Source: Phycomyces blakesleeanus NRRL 1555(-) (taxonomy: Eukaryota > Mucoromycota > Mucoromycetes > Mucorales > Phycomycetaceae). From it: DNA of 64,000 nt. A model generated the notes under the pieces. The model worked only from the letters and a program-made list of their open reading frames with translations. It had not been told where the DNA came from and ran no database searches. The number at the start of each line of letters is the position of its first letter. The stretch's first letter is position 1. The stretch covers positions 437,241-501,240 of the forward strand of contig NW_017265149.1 in assembly GCF_001638985.1 (NCBI RefSeq), written 5' to 3'. This document shows, piece after piece, positions 25,058 to 38,519 of this stretch. Position numbers and translations under genes: made by a program.

Positions 25058-26238
25058 TTAAGTTCTGCGGATATAACGAGAGCACTTATCCACGCCATCG
25101 AGTTCTTCAATCATTTCGATAACTAGTGGGTGGGAGAATCCGTAATATTCGGGACCAGAAATTGCATTTGTAGAATCTTTTTGACGTATCAGATTAGCTT
25201 GTTTGATCACCAGAGACCATGCTCCAGTGGGTGTTTGACCGGATATTTCATGAGAAGGGGCATCAGCAGCACGAATGGTGAACTACATTCAAGTGTTAAT
25301 AATATCTTTCTATTGTATAAACAAATCATACCAAAGGTGCATTATCCTGCTCTTTAACGGTACAGGTGTATGTGGTCTGGCTATCAGGGTTTACCATGCT
25401 CATGTATGTTCTTATTATTCCCATATACCATTCTTAGTGACATTAATATATTCCGGTTATAGTTTACCCTTTACCTTTCGACACTATATCCAAGCGGGTA
25501 AATGTATCTGTCGTTATGAAAGGCAGGTTGATTTATCATAATGGTGCCTAGATTTAAAACCTTCAAAGATGCAAAACTAAAGGGGAAAATAACATTGCCC
25601 TCTGAATCCCTTGGTATCTCCTGTCGTTTTCTTGACGCTGAATTTCTCTTTGGCTGCAAAACCATATCATCTGTATAGCCTTTAATGAGAAAACAGTTTG
25701 ACCAGGGTTTTATAAATCAGTTATCCTTCATACCAAACATCTCCTCATCTTCATTTTCATCCAATTGGTCTTCTTCTTCGTTTTTTTCTGCATCTTCGTC
25801 GTCTTCTCCAGCATCATCCTCGTCTCCAATCGGACTGGCATCCATCGCGTCACCCTTACCCTTGGATTTGTGCAAAAGGCGTCTAAACAATACATAAGCA
25901 TCGTATCTTCAATATATTGACTTTACCTATTCTCTCTCTGGAGGGCTTGAATTCTACGATTAGCTTTATCTATGGTGAGCTGTGCTGATCTTTGTTTCTA
26001 AGCATAGAAGATCGTTACTATTATTAATAAAGAGTCAAGGTACATGTCAAACTCTTGAGATTTTAGTAAAATCTAATAATACCGCGATGAATTCGATCAT
26101 TTTTCTCTTTAAGCTTCTGTATTTTCGCATGCGATCATCGTTCCATTGGTTATCTGATTGTGATTCCGCATCAACGGCTGCATGTTTGGTAATCATAGTA
26201 CTTGATCTAGAATTGTTGCTTTGACTTATGCGTGTCAT
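25058..26238 (-). CDS. FYRN/FYRC-domain protein (TBRG1-like)
   Basis: After an N-terminal basic helix (RMRKYRSLKRKMIEFIAKQ, spliced across the intron near 26000-26090) and an Asp/Glu-rich linker (DEDDAGEDDEDAEKNEEE), the protein has an FYRN motif (LNLGTIMINQPAFHNDRYIY, then PLGYSV) and an FYRC domain (GQTPTGAWSLVIKQAN, GPEYYGFSHPLVIEMIEEL). These Phe/Tyr-rich domains occur together in chromatin-linked proteins such as TBRG1 and MLL. The coil, acidic and FYR order fits TBRG1-like proteins. Start 26238 is the first true ATG in the frame. The stop is at 25058-25060. Nuclear location is inferred. Confidence 0.82.
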
Positions 26239-28243
26239 TTGTACGGAATGCAACTTGTTTTTGTTACGTATCAAATTCACGGAGTGTAAATTATCCAAGT
26301 GTATCCAACGTTCTGAGACATTTTAAAGCTTGGACAAAAGGTTGGACAGTTTTGAATTTCTGATTTTGGTACCAATTTCATAGTGTAAATTCTACTATTT
26401 ATTCACCAATTCTGAACATACTTTTCGTGAATTTGTGCATAAATACTCACATATAGAATGGTTTCAAAAGTTTAAAAAAGTCGACATCTATTTATTAGAC
26501 TAGAGTCTGTAAGCTCAAAAATTATATTGAGTATGGAATGGTGAAAAAGTATTAAAATAAAGGTTCATCATGCCGGCTCGGGACGATCTTTACAGCTCAT
26601 TATGTCCGGGCCGAGTTAGACTTACTCTCAATTACCATAAGCACATCAAACCAGCCCGGGGTTGTTAGCCATAGAGGGTATGGGGTAGTCTAGGACGAGT
26701 TTATGACTTGTGTATGTAACATCAAGTCCATAAAGACCGTCGCTTCAATATATAATTAAACTCATACTTGTACAATAATAATAAAGTGTATAGCATAGTC
26801 CTTTTAATCCGTATGCTTTTACTTTTAAAGAATATATAATTGGCATACACACTTTATATAAAATTGTGTCAAAGCATAAGATATTTATTCGATAAATTAC
26901 AATCAACGTATGGGTTTATTTTAAAGTTGAAATATATATCAATATATTTGCCCGTGAAGTTACCAAAGAAGTTTTTTTTTGGCTTTCATTAACTTCCATT
27001 GTTTAAGTACTAAATAACTCTATATATCATAGTTTAATAGAAAAAAGTATTTTGGGCATATTGAGTGATTATTTGTGTTGAATGAATACTTCCCACTCGT
27101 TCCCCATCATCACCTGGGTGGGCATGTTGTAATTCTATCAAATCAATAATCACTATTCCAACTCAAGTTATCAACGCTATTCCAATATTACGGTTTATCT
27201 TAGACAATAATATCTTTCTGGTACGAAATAGGTACATTTAATTTCTTCTCATACTGTTATGTACTTGAAGAACAACATATACTTTTTGAGAAGAATCAGA
27301 TCTATATTTTGTATGCCAGTTTCAACTGTGTATTCTAAAGAAGCCATATGTATTATGAGAGAATCTACAATATCGGCTGGATTCAATAATAATAATAATA
27401 ATAATGGAAACCAGGATTAAAAAAAATACCAACTCTGGTGTCTTGTTTTTGTGAATATTTATGCTTTGAGTTAAAAGTTGTATAGTAATTTTTGCATGGT
27501 CTGTGATGTTTTAGTAGAGCTGTCAATAGCTCTATATCTGAAAAGACCATTCTTCAGGAATAGATTATATAAAATAAATTATAATTGGTAAGAGAGGTAG
27601 CGCTACCCGCTAAATAATGACTATATTTTTTTTCTCTAGTCAGGATAATATAAAGCCAAAGTAGATATTACGGCAGAGATCTTGGACATTTTATAGCTTG
27701 GTATCTCATTGGTAAAAAGAAACTCTGACTTTATAACAAGTTTAACCCATTGTTCTCAATCAGACTGAAAAAATATATTTTAATAAAGGAAATTGTAAAT
27801 ACACTTAAATTAAACAATTGTAAGCTGTATTTTTGCGACAGTACAACTTTCTTTAATACAGTTAATCCACATTTGATTAATTTTAGACCTCTTTAAAAAA
27901 TTGGTCCAATAAATATAAAATTGCTGGGAGGCATTGGTTAGTGATATAAGACTGTTACCTAAAAGAGTAAAAAAAAAGTCTTTTTAATTAAAGTATTCTT
28001 AGTTTCTTTGCTATATATATATAAGTTCACTCGAAATACCTTATACTGTTGATTATGTAAGGAGATATGATGCATTCGAGAATATATATATCAATTATCT
28101 TTGATTAATCCATATTCGCAGTGCATAATATTTATATCACGTGCTCAAAGATACATACAAAGTTTAAATTTCACGCCGCTTACTTTATTTTTCACGTATA
28201 AAAAATGCGATTAATAAATGTTAATCTTGCTTCCACATGAATC
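26239..28243. other. Intergenic, 2 kb, AT-rich with a GC-richer island
   Basis: No gene is recognised. About 26570-26720 is clearly more GC-rich than its flanks, with several CCGG/CCCGGG steps, and may be a relic of inserted DNA. A short (AAT)n lies near 27386-27405. A small palindrome GTAGCGCTAC sits at about 27598-27607. Confidence 0.4.
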
Positions 28244-31200
28244 ATGTATCGCCAAAAATTATTTACTAGTGAGAATGATCTCAGAAAACCTTTTGTTCCA
28301 ACAAAACGAGTTGATCTCTGCTCCTTTAAAAGTCAAGAAGAGTTGTATAAGCTTATAGAAAAGCAATGCACCGAAGACGGATTACCACTTGTCATTGCTA
28401 ATGTTGACTGTCATCCCAAATGGAAGGCCGATTTGCTTAGCCTAGATCATCTCAAGAAGTTTCATGGAGATTCTGGTAGGAATCTTAGCCACTGCTATAC
28501 TTTTTAGCTTTAATCCTCACTATAAAAACAGTTCTTGATTTATATTCTATGCGAACGAGATCAATCGACAATAAGCGTACAATGAAAGAGTATATTGAAG
28601 CACTCCAATGGTCGGCTAAGAATTTAGACATCAATTCAAACCAAAAGCCTCACAAAAAGGACTGTATAAAAAGTGTAAGGCGTCAAAGCTCACAACGACT
28701 GCAAAAGACGCGACAGGTGCCAGATCCATGTTTACTAGAGCCACTAGTCGACGCATCTATAGACCCTACTCAAAACTCTCTTTCTTCTGTCAAAACATCT
28801 ACTTCGTCCGCTAATAATACAACAGATAATGGAAATATCGAGACTTTTACGAAAATTACCCTAGAGATTGACCAAATAGACAGCCCTGATCTACCGGAAC
28901 TCTCCTCTACAATCATCTCTCCTGTCGAAAAAGAAAAAGAAGTAACTGTTAATACTGAAAATCCAAGCAATAACAGTGATATCGTCCAGCATACCGAGCT
29001 ACAAACCCCCACATATTCGATATCCCATTCTTCTATGGCTACCCCTCCCGCCGATGACATCAAAGATACTAAACATGAATTGATTGATGAGGAAACTTCT
29101 AATTTATCAGCAGCAGAAATCAAACGCAAAACTAACACATCATTACTATACGGAAAAGACATATCTTGTCCTACGGAGTATAAGGATGTTCTTGAAACAA
29201 TTCTTCCAGAATATTTACTTTCACTTGGAAGCTGCGATTTGTTTAACTGTTTACCGGAAGACATGCAGGCAGAAAATCTTATGTGTTATCTTGGAAGCAG
29301 TGGTACTGGCACGGCTATTCATAGAGATCTCTGTGGTACTTTTGGTCATAACCTTATGACATATGGTGACGATGGTGCTTACTCAGAATGGCTCATAGTT
29401 GAAGATCGTTTTCGAGATCAACTCACCAAAGTCCTGCATTCTCCGGACAGCAAACGCTCAAAAGACAATGATGATCACTCATATAACATGACTGACCAAA
29501 CCAGTTCATTCGTTGAAAGCGATCAAGCATGGGTGAACTTGAAAACACTTAGAAATGCTAATATCAAGACTCATGTCATTTTGCAAAAACCTGGGGATCT
29601 AGTACTTATCCCTAGTCTTTGCTACCACCAAGTACGTAATCATGGAATTTCTATGAAGGTCGCGTGGAACAGAGTTACACCACAAACTTTGGAGCTTGCT
29701 TTGAAATTTCAACTTCCAATTTATCAAACGTAGGTTGACTTTTATATCCGTTCAAAACGTGATGTGTATTGTATATATAACAGATCATTATTCTGCTCAG
29801 AATTGCGCGCCCAGAAACCTACCGGTGTAAATCAATCATTCACTTGACTCTCGAAAGGTGGTTGGATATAATCAAGCCATTTTCACAGAAAAGAGGGGGA
29901 TCAGATGTTCAAGACTTCTTCTCTATTCCACTATTCGAAAGGGGTATTGATGTATTTGTCATGGAATGTAGAATCATGTTGCATTTATATAGCGAGATGA
30001 TTCGACCTGAGATTATTGAACCCATTCCTTCTGAGGATATTCGAGAATCAATCTGCAAACCTACAAAAGACGTCAAGCCACACACTCTGAAATGTGATTT
30101 CTGTCACTGCGATATTTTCTTACGATTCTATCACTGCGATAACTGTCTGGACAAGGAAGGAAAATGTGAAGGATATGATATATGCCTTGAGTGCTACTCA
30201 CAAGGCAGGACTTGTCAACATATGGATGAATTAGTTATGCAGCGAACAAGTCTTAGTCTCGAAAACTGCATTACTCTTTATAATTCATTTATTAAGACAA
30301 TTAATAGTATCCTGAAAGATACGAGTCTTACACCTCTATTTTATAGTAATCTTGAGCAGAAGATGTACGTATTGTTTTTAAAAAAAAACAAATGTCTTTA
30401 CTAATAAGTACTTTACACGTCAACAAAACTTTTGTAGTTTTTACAGGGAAAACAACCAATACTCTCTGGCAACCACATGTCTCCGTATACAAAACTATAG
30501 AAAGAAGAAAGGAGTGGGTTTCTATAACAACGAATGAGTTATATTGTTGTGATTGGTTTTGAGCTGACTTTTTTTTTTGTTTAATAGATATTGGCGAATC
30601 ATTTTGTGTGTGGACACTGTAGTTCTGTTACGACTACGTCCGAATTGTATGGCTCAAAGGGAATTGAGCTTCGCGGGCTATTTGGTAGGGAGCCATGCTA
30701 TAAGCTCGAGTATAAACAAAATGGAGAAAATATATACACCTGTGATGAGTGTGTTAAACACTGCCATGGATGTCGCCCCGTCTCTGTTAAACCAAAAAAA
30801 GCTCAAGAAATGGTATACTATATTCCGCCTTTTTATGATCCACGAAATTGGGGTGGTGTAACTGATAAAGGAGTATACCAAGTAAGTTATTGTTTATACC
30901 TGAAATATTGAATGTTAATCCAAAACAACACAAATAACAACAACATAGTCATGTTATTGGCCGTCCAGAGAAATAAGTGTATGTTATGTACTTGCTGTTA
31001 ATGAGAATAATATATTAACTTTTGTAGTACATAGACTATTTCCGAAACAAAAAGAGACGCAACAGAGCAAATTCACAGATGCCTTGATCTTGCTTTGCTA
31101 GACGACGAATGTCTTCAAGAAGAATTCAAAGGTCGGATTGTAGGATCGCTCCTAAAAAACATGCGCCCTAAAACTGTAAAACGTATACAAAATGATGATA

Positions 31201-31433
31201 TCGATGAGCTGATCCAAGTTGCTACAAGCAGCGCTTCGTCTTGGGCTACTTTCATACAGACGAATATTAATAAGAGAAAGAACTTTGAAGACGGACCTGA
31301 TAAATTTACTTCCAACAAAAAGCAAAAATTTTGGGATCAAGCTGACGAGTTGTTTGATATGAAAAAAGTAACTATACATATACCAATCTATTCAGTTCAC
31401 AGACAAAAGAAAATAGCCAAAAAACAAGTCTAA
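28244..31433 (+). CDS. JmjC-domain protein with Cys-rich zinc-binding regions
   Basis: Seven exons (28244-28475, 28532-29729, 29801-30364, 30447-30513, 30588-30881, 30949-30978, 31035-31433) splice in phase to 927 aa. The cupin has the JmjC Fe(II) triad: H341 and D343 in TAIHRDLCGTFGH, and H443 in LCYHQVRNHG. The region DLVLIPSLCYHQ fits the usual strand before the distal His. A Cys/His-rich module follows (CDFCHCDIFLRFYHCDNC, then YDICLECYSQGRTCQH), resembling the zf-4CXXC/RING-like finger of JmjC chromatin proteins. A second cysteine cluster (FVCGHCSSV, YTCDECVKHCHGC) comes later. By family it is a 2-oxoglutarate dioxygenase, probably a histone demethylase. The acceptor at 29800 was preferred over 29783 because only it keeps frame. 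Confidence 0.85.
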
Positions 31434-32618
31434 TAAGAACAATTTGTATGGTGTATTTAAAAAAGTATACATATAATTATATTCAAGTGCACTGCTTAAT
31501 GAATAAATGAGATTGTCTATTTCAATTCGAGTTTTACTATTTGACACCCAGTACATTTTTGGGTATGGAAATACTGTTAAGATTTAATATTTAATAATAA
31601 TTGTTGCTCTAAAACATATTAGATCCATCGAGTAAACAGTAAAAATATGGTAATTGTAGCTTAACATAAATTCTTAGCTATTACAAAGGGTACTTTGAAT
31701 AATTGGCAAGAACAGGCAATAGGTAATACTGTTGGCTGAGTTCACTACGATCCTTTGATCTTCTTTTAGCTGTCTACAATATCTAGAAGCTACAAATATA
31801 TGTGATGGTAAGGATCATAAACTAGGCGTGTGTGCGAATCTTTTCACTATCTTCGTGCTTTCTGCCAAGTACAGGGAGTTTCACTCTCAAAAAAGCTCGC
31901 TTTACCCGTATTTGCATGTATTTACAGAATATTAAATACATCTAACAAAAATATGAGCAACGAATTTCACTTGCGCAGTTTATACATTGGTAAGTAACAA
32001 AATCTGATAACTTATATATCTAAACAGCTATATACAAGTTGAGAGATACACTATATTTAAGCATTATAGAGGAAAAGATTTGAGCTATTTATCTGCTTAG
32101 ATGTTTGCACTTGTACTTTTAGTCTCTGGCGTAAAATCCGAGTAAGCTCAATTATAAAGCTTATTAGACCCTTTCAAAGCTGTTTCTTTGCTATGTTGAG
32201 GATACCCACGAGTAGTTCTAAGTTTGATAAATATATTCCAGGCTTTAGTTGACTTTAAACTTTTATAGGGTCAATTATAGACCTGTTTATTTATTTTTTG
32301 TAATTATTGAGTAAGAGTAAGAGTAAGAAAAACAGAATTAAATACCAAGACTTATCAGTGTCCAATATAGAAAGAAAAAATATACACACAAACCAGAAAA
32401 ATTCGTGAGTAAAGCAAGAAGTAACGGGGTTTAAACGTAGGGCCTGCTACGTAAATTCATTGGAAATAACCAGCATCCGAGCTATCTATCTTTAAATTTG
32501 AAGCTCTGAGCAGCCAATGGAATAGCATGCTTGTTGCTCCTCTTCTGTAAATGAACTTTGGTATAAAAGGCCAAGCAAATATAGAGAAAATCATCACAGA
32601 TATCTTAACAAAAACATA
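31434..32618. other. Intergenic, 1.2 kb
   Basis: AT-rich, with no gene or repeat recognised. It contains the promoter of the SPRY gene. A GC-balanced stretch occurs near 32420-32540. Confidence 0.4.
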
Positions 32619-35051
32619 ATGTCCGATCTTATTTCGCAACTTCTTGAGAATCATTCTTTGCAGAGGAATGCTACAATAATACCGCACAGAATTAATAGCC
32701 GGACCTCAACTCAAACCTCACCTCACCATTCAAAGAAACTTCCCACGTATCCATCGTATTTGAAGAATACTGTGTATGCTGCGCTAGTAAAAGAACAATA
32801 CGAGCACCAGAAAATCAAACGCGATAGGACAAAGACTTCTGGTATAATCTCTACATTCCGATTTAAGGAATCCGATGACAATCCGCTCGATGACATGTGT
32901 CTAGCTCTACCGTCATCATGGAATCAATTAGATAAATCTTTTAATATTCAGATACGCAAGAACTCGCTGGACCTTTTTTACACCGGTAAGTGACTATCAT
33001 AATGAAAATGATTTATTTGTAGGTATTTAAGATTAAAAGAAACATGTACTACAGGACCAGGAGAGAATGATAGGGACGCTGCTAGTGTGCGCTCTAACTA
33101 CGCAATACCGCCTCAATGTGGAGTATATTACTACGAGGCGAAGATTCTTTCGAAGGGTGAAAATGGGTTTATTGGCATTGGATTCTCTAGCTCGGGGAAT
33201 GATCTTGATCGTTTACCAGGTAGACTTAATACTCTACATATTTCTCTCTTAAAAAAATACTATTCAATATATATATATATACAGAAACTAAAGAACTGAT
33301 TATTATTATTCTATATTGAACATAAATAGGCTGGGATGAAAATTCATGGGGATATCATGGAGATGATGGGTTTTGTTTTTCTGGCTCTGGGAGTGGTGTA
33401 GCATATGGACCCTACTTTACAACTGGAGATGTGATTGGTTGCTGTATGGACTTTTCGAATAATACAATATTCTACACCAAAAACGGTACGCTCCTGAATA
33501 CTGCCTTTAAAGATGTTAAGCCAGCATTCAAATTATATCCAAATATCGGTCTACGAACACCTGGGGAACATGTCTTGACAAACTTTGGTGAAGAACCGTT
33601 TGTGTTTGATATTGACAGATATGTTGCGGTATGCTTGTGGAGCTTTATAAACAATATGTTTTACTGTTATTAAACAAATGGTACTGTTTGGGTTAAATAG
33701 GATCAAAAACTAAAAATCTGGAAAGAGGTTACAAGTGAGCCGCACAGAATGCAGGCCCCTAATATTACTTCACCAAAATACAAGATAATTGCAGATCCTA
33801 ATTCAAATGAGACGCAAGATAATCAAAATGGCCATAAGCAAATCATGGAGCAATTGATAATCCCATACCTTATGCATCAAGGATATACTCAGACTGCTAA
33901 GTCAGTTATCAAATCTACTGAAGATGTCATGAGAACAAGCTCAGCCTCCATACATGCTCTACCATACGATATAAGCAATGATGGAGAAGTGACTTCTTTG
34001 TACAGCGATGAAATCAAGAAGATGGAAGAACGTCATGGTAAGAGTTGTAATGATCAAATAAACAAAAAGATGAAAACTTTACTTACGTTTAACAACAGTA
34101 ATCAAGGCCGCTGTTTTAGATGGAAATATCGACCTAGCTATAAGAATAATTCAACAGTTGTTTCCCAATATGATCAAAGATGAAAGCCAATCATCAATTG
34201 TATTTGAGTTAAAGTGCCAAAAGTTTATTGAGATGATGAAGTCGTACAGTGAGCAAATAAATAGGTATATTGACTACAGTATTATATTCTGTTCCAGTGT
34301 CATAATACAATAATGATGTTTTAGAGCCAATCAGACAGAGGAGCCTTTATCACATCTCCTGGTATCTCACAAAAATGAAGACAGCCATATGGACGAAATT
34401 GATTCCAAAGCATCACTCCTAAAAGATTATGTGTGTGAAGATATGGAAATAGACGAAGATTTTGAGGATAGAACACATGTGCCTTCGAAAAGAGCCAATA
34501 GTGGAATTATTATTGACAAAGCTATTGGTCAAGGTTCAGGTATAGAATCAGGATCTCAAGCTAAATCCTTGTCGAAAATCCCATGTCTTGAAGATTTGAT
34601 ACAGGATATAATGCGTTATGGAGAAAAACTTCAGGATGAATATCGATATACTATGACCTCTGAGCAAAGAGCAAAATTGACTGTAAGTCGCAAGGCCTAA
34701 AACACAATTTTCAAAAACATGATATTGATATTATTCTAGAAAATATTTGCATTACTTGCATACAACGACCCTATTGAAAGCCCATTGGCTTATATTATGG
34801 ATAAATCCAACAGAGATGTACTCGCTTCCAAGCTAAACACCGCCTTGTGTGGTAAGTTATATATATATATATAATGAGTGCTTGAGCTAATAAATAATTT
34901 GTTATTCATAGTTTGTCAGCAGCAGCGTGCAACTACTTCTCTTGAGTCTATATATAAGCAGGCCATCTTGACAAACAAAGAGCTTGTATGGAGTGGAAAT
35001 GCCAAATCCTCATTGATAAATATCAACCAGTATCTAAAATCAGAATATTGA
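32619..35051 (+). CDS. GID1: RanBP9/10-type SPRY-LisH-CTLH-CRA protein (GID/CTLH complex subunit)
   Basis: Eight exons (32619-32985, 33055-33219, 33330-33628, 33701-34037, 34099-34264, 34325-34682, 34740-34851, 34912-35051) give 647 aa. A SPRY domain spans roughly residues 110-280 ([55 protein letters not shown]). Next come a LisH ([20 protein letters not shown]), a CTLH ([20 protein letters not shown]) and a C-terminal CRA region. This order is diagnostic of RanBP9/10 and yeast Gid1/Vid30, the scaffold of the GID/CTLH E3 ubiquitin ligase that recruits substrate receptors. The CRA region is interrupted by an acidic, low-complexity insert (about residues 460-520). Confidence 0.9.
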
Positions 35052-38000
35052 CCGGGTTTTGTATAGGATAAAAATCTTCTAGAGCTAGATAACTTCTTCT
35101 TATTGCCAAATATCAGACTCTAAAGTTATCGATTCAAATCTTAGAATGCTGAGAGTGTTTGTAAACATGAATGGTAGACTTTTTTTTGAAGGAAAAAAAA
35201 AGTACAAATTCTTACCGTGATGTCTTGAATATTTGCTTGATATAGCTTTACTTTATCTTATTTTGATTATGAAAAATAGAAAGTAGAAAACAAAAACTGA
35301 GCAACAAAGTAAAAAAAAACTTTACAAAAAACATAATCCAAGATAAAGAGCTATACAGGACACTCCAAGGTCAAGATGCCATCATTAATACTCAGGTTAA
35401 TCAGACGTTTGTTATCATTTTCTATTTAAAACGATATAAACATCATCAGTAGTTCAGCAGCAATCTTAAGTCCACGATGTCTCTAAAATGAAAGACAGTG
35501 TTTCATTTTAAGGTATAATATTTTGAGATAGTAAGCTAGATAGGTATTCTATTACACCCACAGGCATATATATACAGCAAAAAATATATTAGTGGTGTTA
35601 GACTGTATGTGTAAAAGTATACAATCAACATGGTACTTTTTGTACTTGGCTCAAAACATTATCCCGTCTTGTATTAAAAACTCTTTACCATATCAAAATT
35701 TGGGTTTTATGAGCCGGTTTATTAATAGCTTTCAATTCTTTTGGTGCACTTGGTTCACGCCACAGTTCATTACCATAAAGGTGACCAACAGGATTTTGCG
35801 TATAGCTTTGAATTTCGAAAATAATAGTATTGGACTAAGAGCCTTTTAACCGCGTAGAAAGATTCTACGTCCTAGAAAATGATGATAAATTGCCACAAGT
35901 GCATATAGATATTAAAGCAACTATTAGAAAAATAAGAATTATAGATCTTTAGGGACCAGATACAGGTTTTCCACTCCAAAAGTTTCATTTTCATTTCCCA
36001 AGTTTGAAATGGCAAAATCAAAGTAGCGATTTTACACTCCATTAGTGTGTACAGACGAAAAAGGTCAAAATAAAGTCCAACCGATTCTGACTGGCTTGGC
36101 TTCTTCCATTGACAATTGGATCAAGAAGAGTATCATGCTTTTGATACAAGAAGTATACCACATATTGCAATACCTGGAAAAACTCTGTAATAAAATGTTT
36201 TCAATTGATGGAAGATATGGTATTATGAACACTTGATTTTATCTAAAATGCACCCGAACTTTATTTTGAGCTTTTTTTTGAACTTTTTTGAGCTTTTTAG
36301 TCTGTCCACACAAAATGAAAGATCGCACTCCCACATAAGAAAGCACCGATTTAAAATATTGGATATATAATTCCGAATAAATCATACATCAAATTCATTA
36401 TGCTCTATACTCTCAAGAAGATGACAAAATACGATGAAATTTTGGCGTTTTATAGGTAAATACATACAGATATATTGTAGAATAAAAAGAAAAAGAAAGT
36501 CTAGCATATGGGTAATTACTACGAGCTTTGATCACTGCCGTGCCTCTATCAGGAATACTTGCTTACAAGAGTATGGATAACATTTGGGACTAAAAAATTT
36601 CATTCGTGAAAAATACCTATGTGCTTTGAAATATTAGCTGGAGTATTATTGGCTTTATAGAGCCAAAAAGAATGCCTTCACTCTCAAACTCTAAAAATTC
36701 ACGTTTAGGTGAAAAAACTACTGTCTTTTTTTTACAAGAAAATTGACAACATTGGTGGTTGAGTTTAAGGAAAAGGTACTAGTAGAAGAAATGCAACAAA
36801 TATTATGAAAATGTGGTTTATCACTAATTTCTTAAGTTGAAATATATATAGTGAATACATATAGCAAATTATATACGAGTATTATTTTTCCTGTTTTTAA
36901 AAGGTGCTTAAATGATACGCACTATGTGTGTGCTGATAAAAAAATATAGTTGTGGGATGATAAAAAAAAAGAACCGATCAAATGATACAAGTAGAGCAAC
37001 AATTCAAACAATCGTGCGTTAAATGTTTATGTAGTCATGTATGTATATAATTATATGCATTACATTATGTCAGTCATTAGAGTTTCACAATATACCCCAA
37101 AAAAGCTGTATGTTTTATACTTCTTTACTGACTCAAATCGACTCAAATGATAATATGATACACATAATCCCCCACTCACTCACATGTGTTTGTGTGTTTA
37201 TTCATGTGTTGAGATACAATATTATATATTTATGAGACTTATAAATGTATATGTTATATCAATTATCTTTTTTGGCGTTCTATATGTAATTTACGGAGTT
37301 TTAAAACTAAGAAAAAGGCCAAATTTGTAGCAAATTTAAACCATGAAAAAGTGTAACAATCATTGTGGTAAAACAAAATGTAAACGTTTTATTACGTGCC
37401 TTTGTCTTGTAATATAGAAAGCTTTTACTGACATAGGATGTAAGTTTGCAACAATTGTTTTTAATAAAATAAAATTCAAAAATAATATATACAGAATAAG
37501 ACTCGCATTTGTGACCAAATATTATATCTTTCTACAAAATCAAATAAGGATGTTTAGTGTTATGGTGGTACAGTAAATAAGGTGAAATTGCTTGATGACT
37601 GAACCAACAACAAAAAAGAATAAGAAGAAGAAAGAGGGGAAAAAGGAAAAATCACACACCAACACACACTTTATTTAATGTGTAATGTGTAAATATATAA
37701 TATATACATATATCTTGTTATAATATATGCAAGTATTCAAGTTACAGTGTTATATGCATATATAGCAAAGTGCCAGAGACTATTTAACAATAATGATCCT
37801 TCAAAAATTTTGCTATAATTTATAGCAGTTTTGTAATCTATGTTGACTGCCTTGATATTAATATAATGTATAATATTGGATGTGTGCACTTGTATCTAAG
37901 GAGTGTATTTTCAAGAGCTCCAATCAACTTTGATTTTTTTATGTATAAAATATCAATGTTGGGATGCCTGGTATTAATGATTAGATGGGGAGATGAAATG

Positions 38001-38519
38001 GTTATACAAAGTCTAACTCCCGAGTACGTACTAAATGTACATAAGCTATGCGCTTCTATACAAATACATTCTGAGCACATACTGCCCGTATATGCTTACA
38101 TATGTAATATTAGATATACAGCAAACGATTAACAAGTTCTTGCAATCAAATATATATTTGTGTCGATATTTAGAGATCCAAGTGTTACAATATTCAAGTC
38201 TGAGACTTAAGAAGGTGGACTTCTTTAAGAAAGTATGTTATTTGAAATTACTACCAATTCTTTGTCTGTCTGTCTTTCTTTTTTTTCTTACCAAAGTAAA
38301 TTGAAGCATTAGAGTAGAATTAAATGCACCCATGTCAAATAAACATATATTCAATGTATACCCTGTACTTTTCTTCATTTATAGTTAAACAAGAAAAAGA
38401 CATATTGTACTGATTTTTGTACAAAAATAATTTTTTACACCCCGATATATACTTGTTCAACTCTCTTTTTTGTTTCCTTCCTTTTTTTTTGTTACATCTC
38501 ATCACCACTTTGTAACATC
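35052..38519. other. Gene desert, 3.5 kb
   Basis: The longest gene-free stretch in the window. It is AT-rich, with scattered reading frames under 90 codons on both strands and none with domain signal. A perfect hairpin (7-bp arms CGTAGAA/TTCTACG) lies at 35853-35869. Parts around 35600-36240 are less AT-rich and may be degenerate inserted DNA, but I could not identify terminal repeats. Confidence 0.4.

Noticed and set aside
37838..38132. Overlapping open frames on both strands
   Set aside because: No domain, no codon bias and no splice-consistent partner exons. Kept only as part of the gene-desert note.
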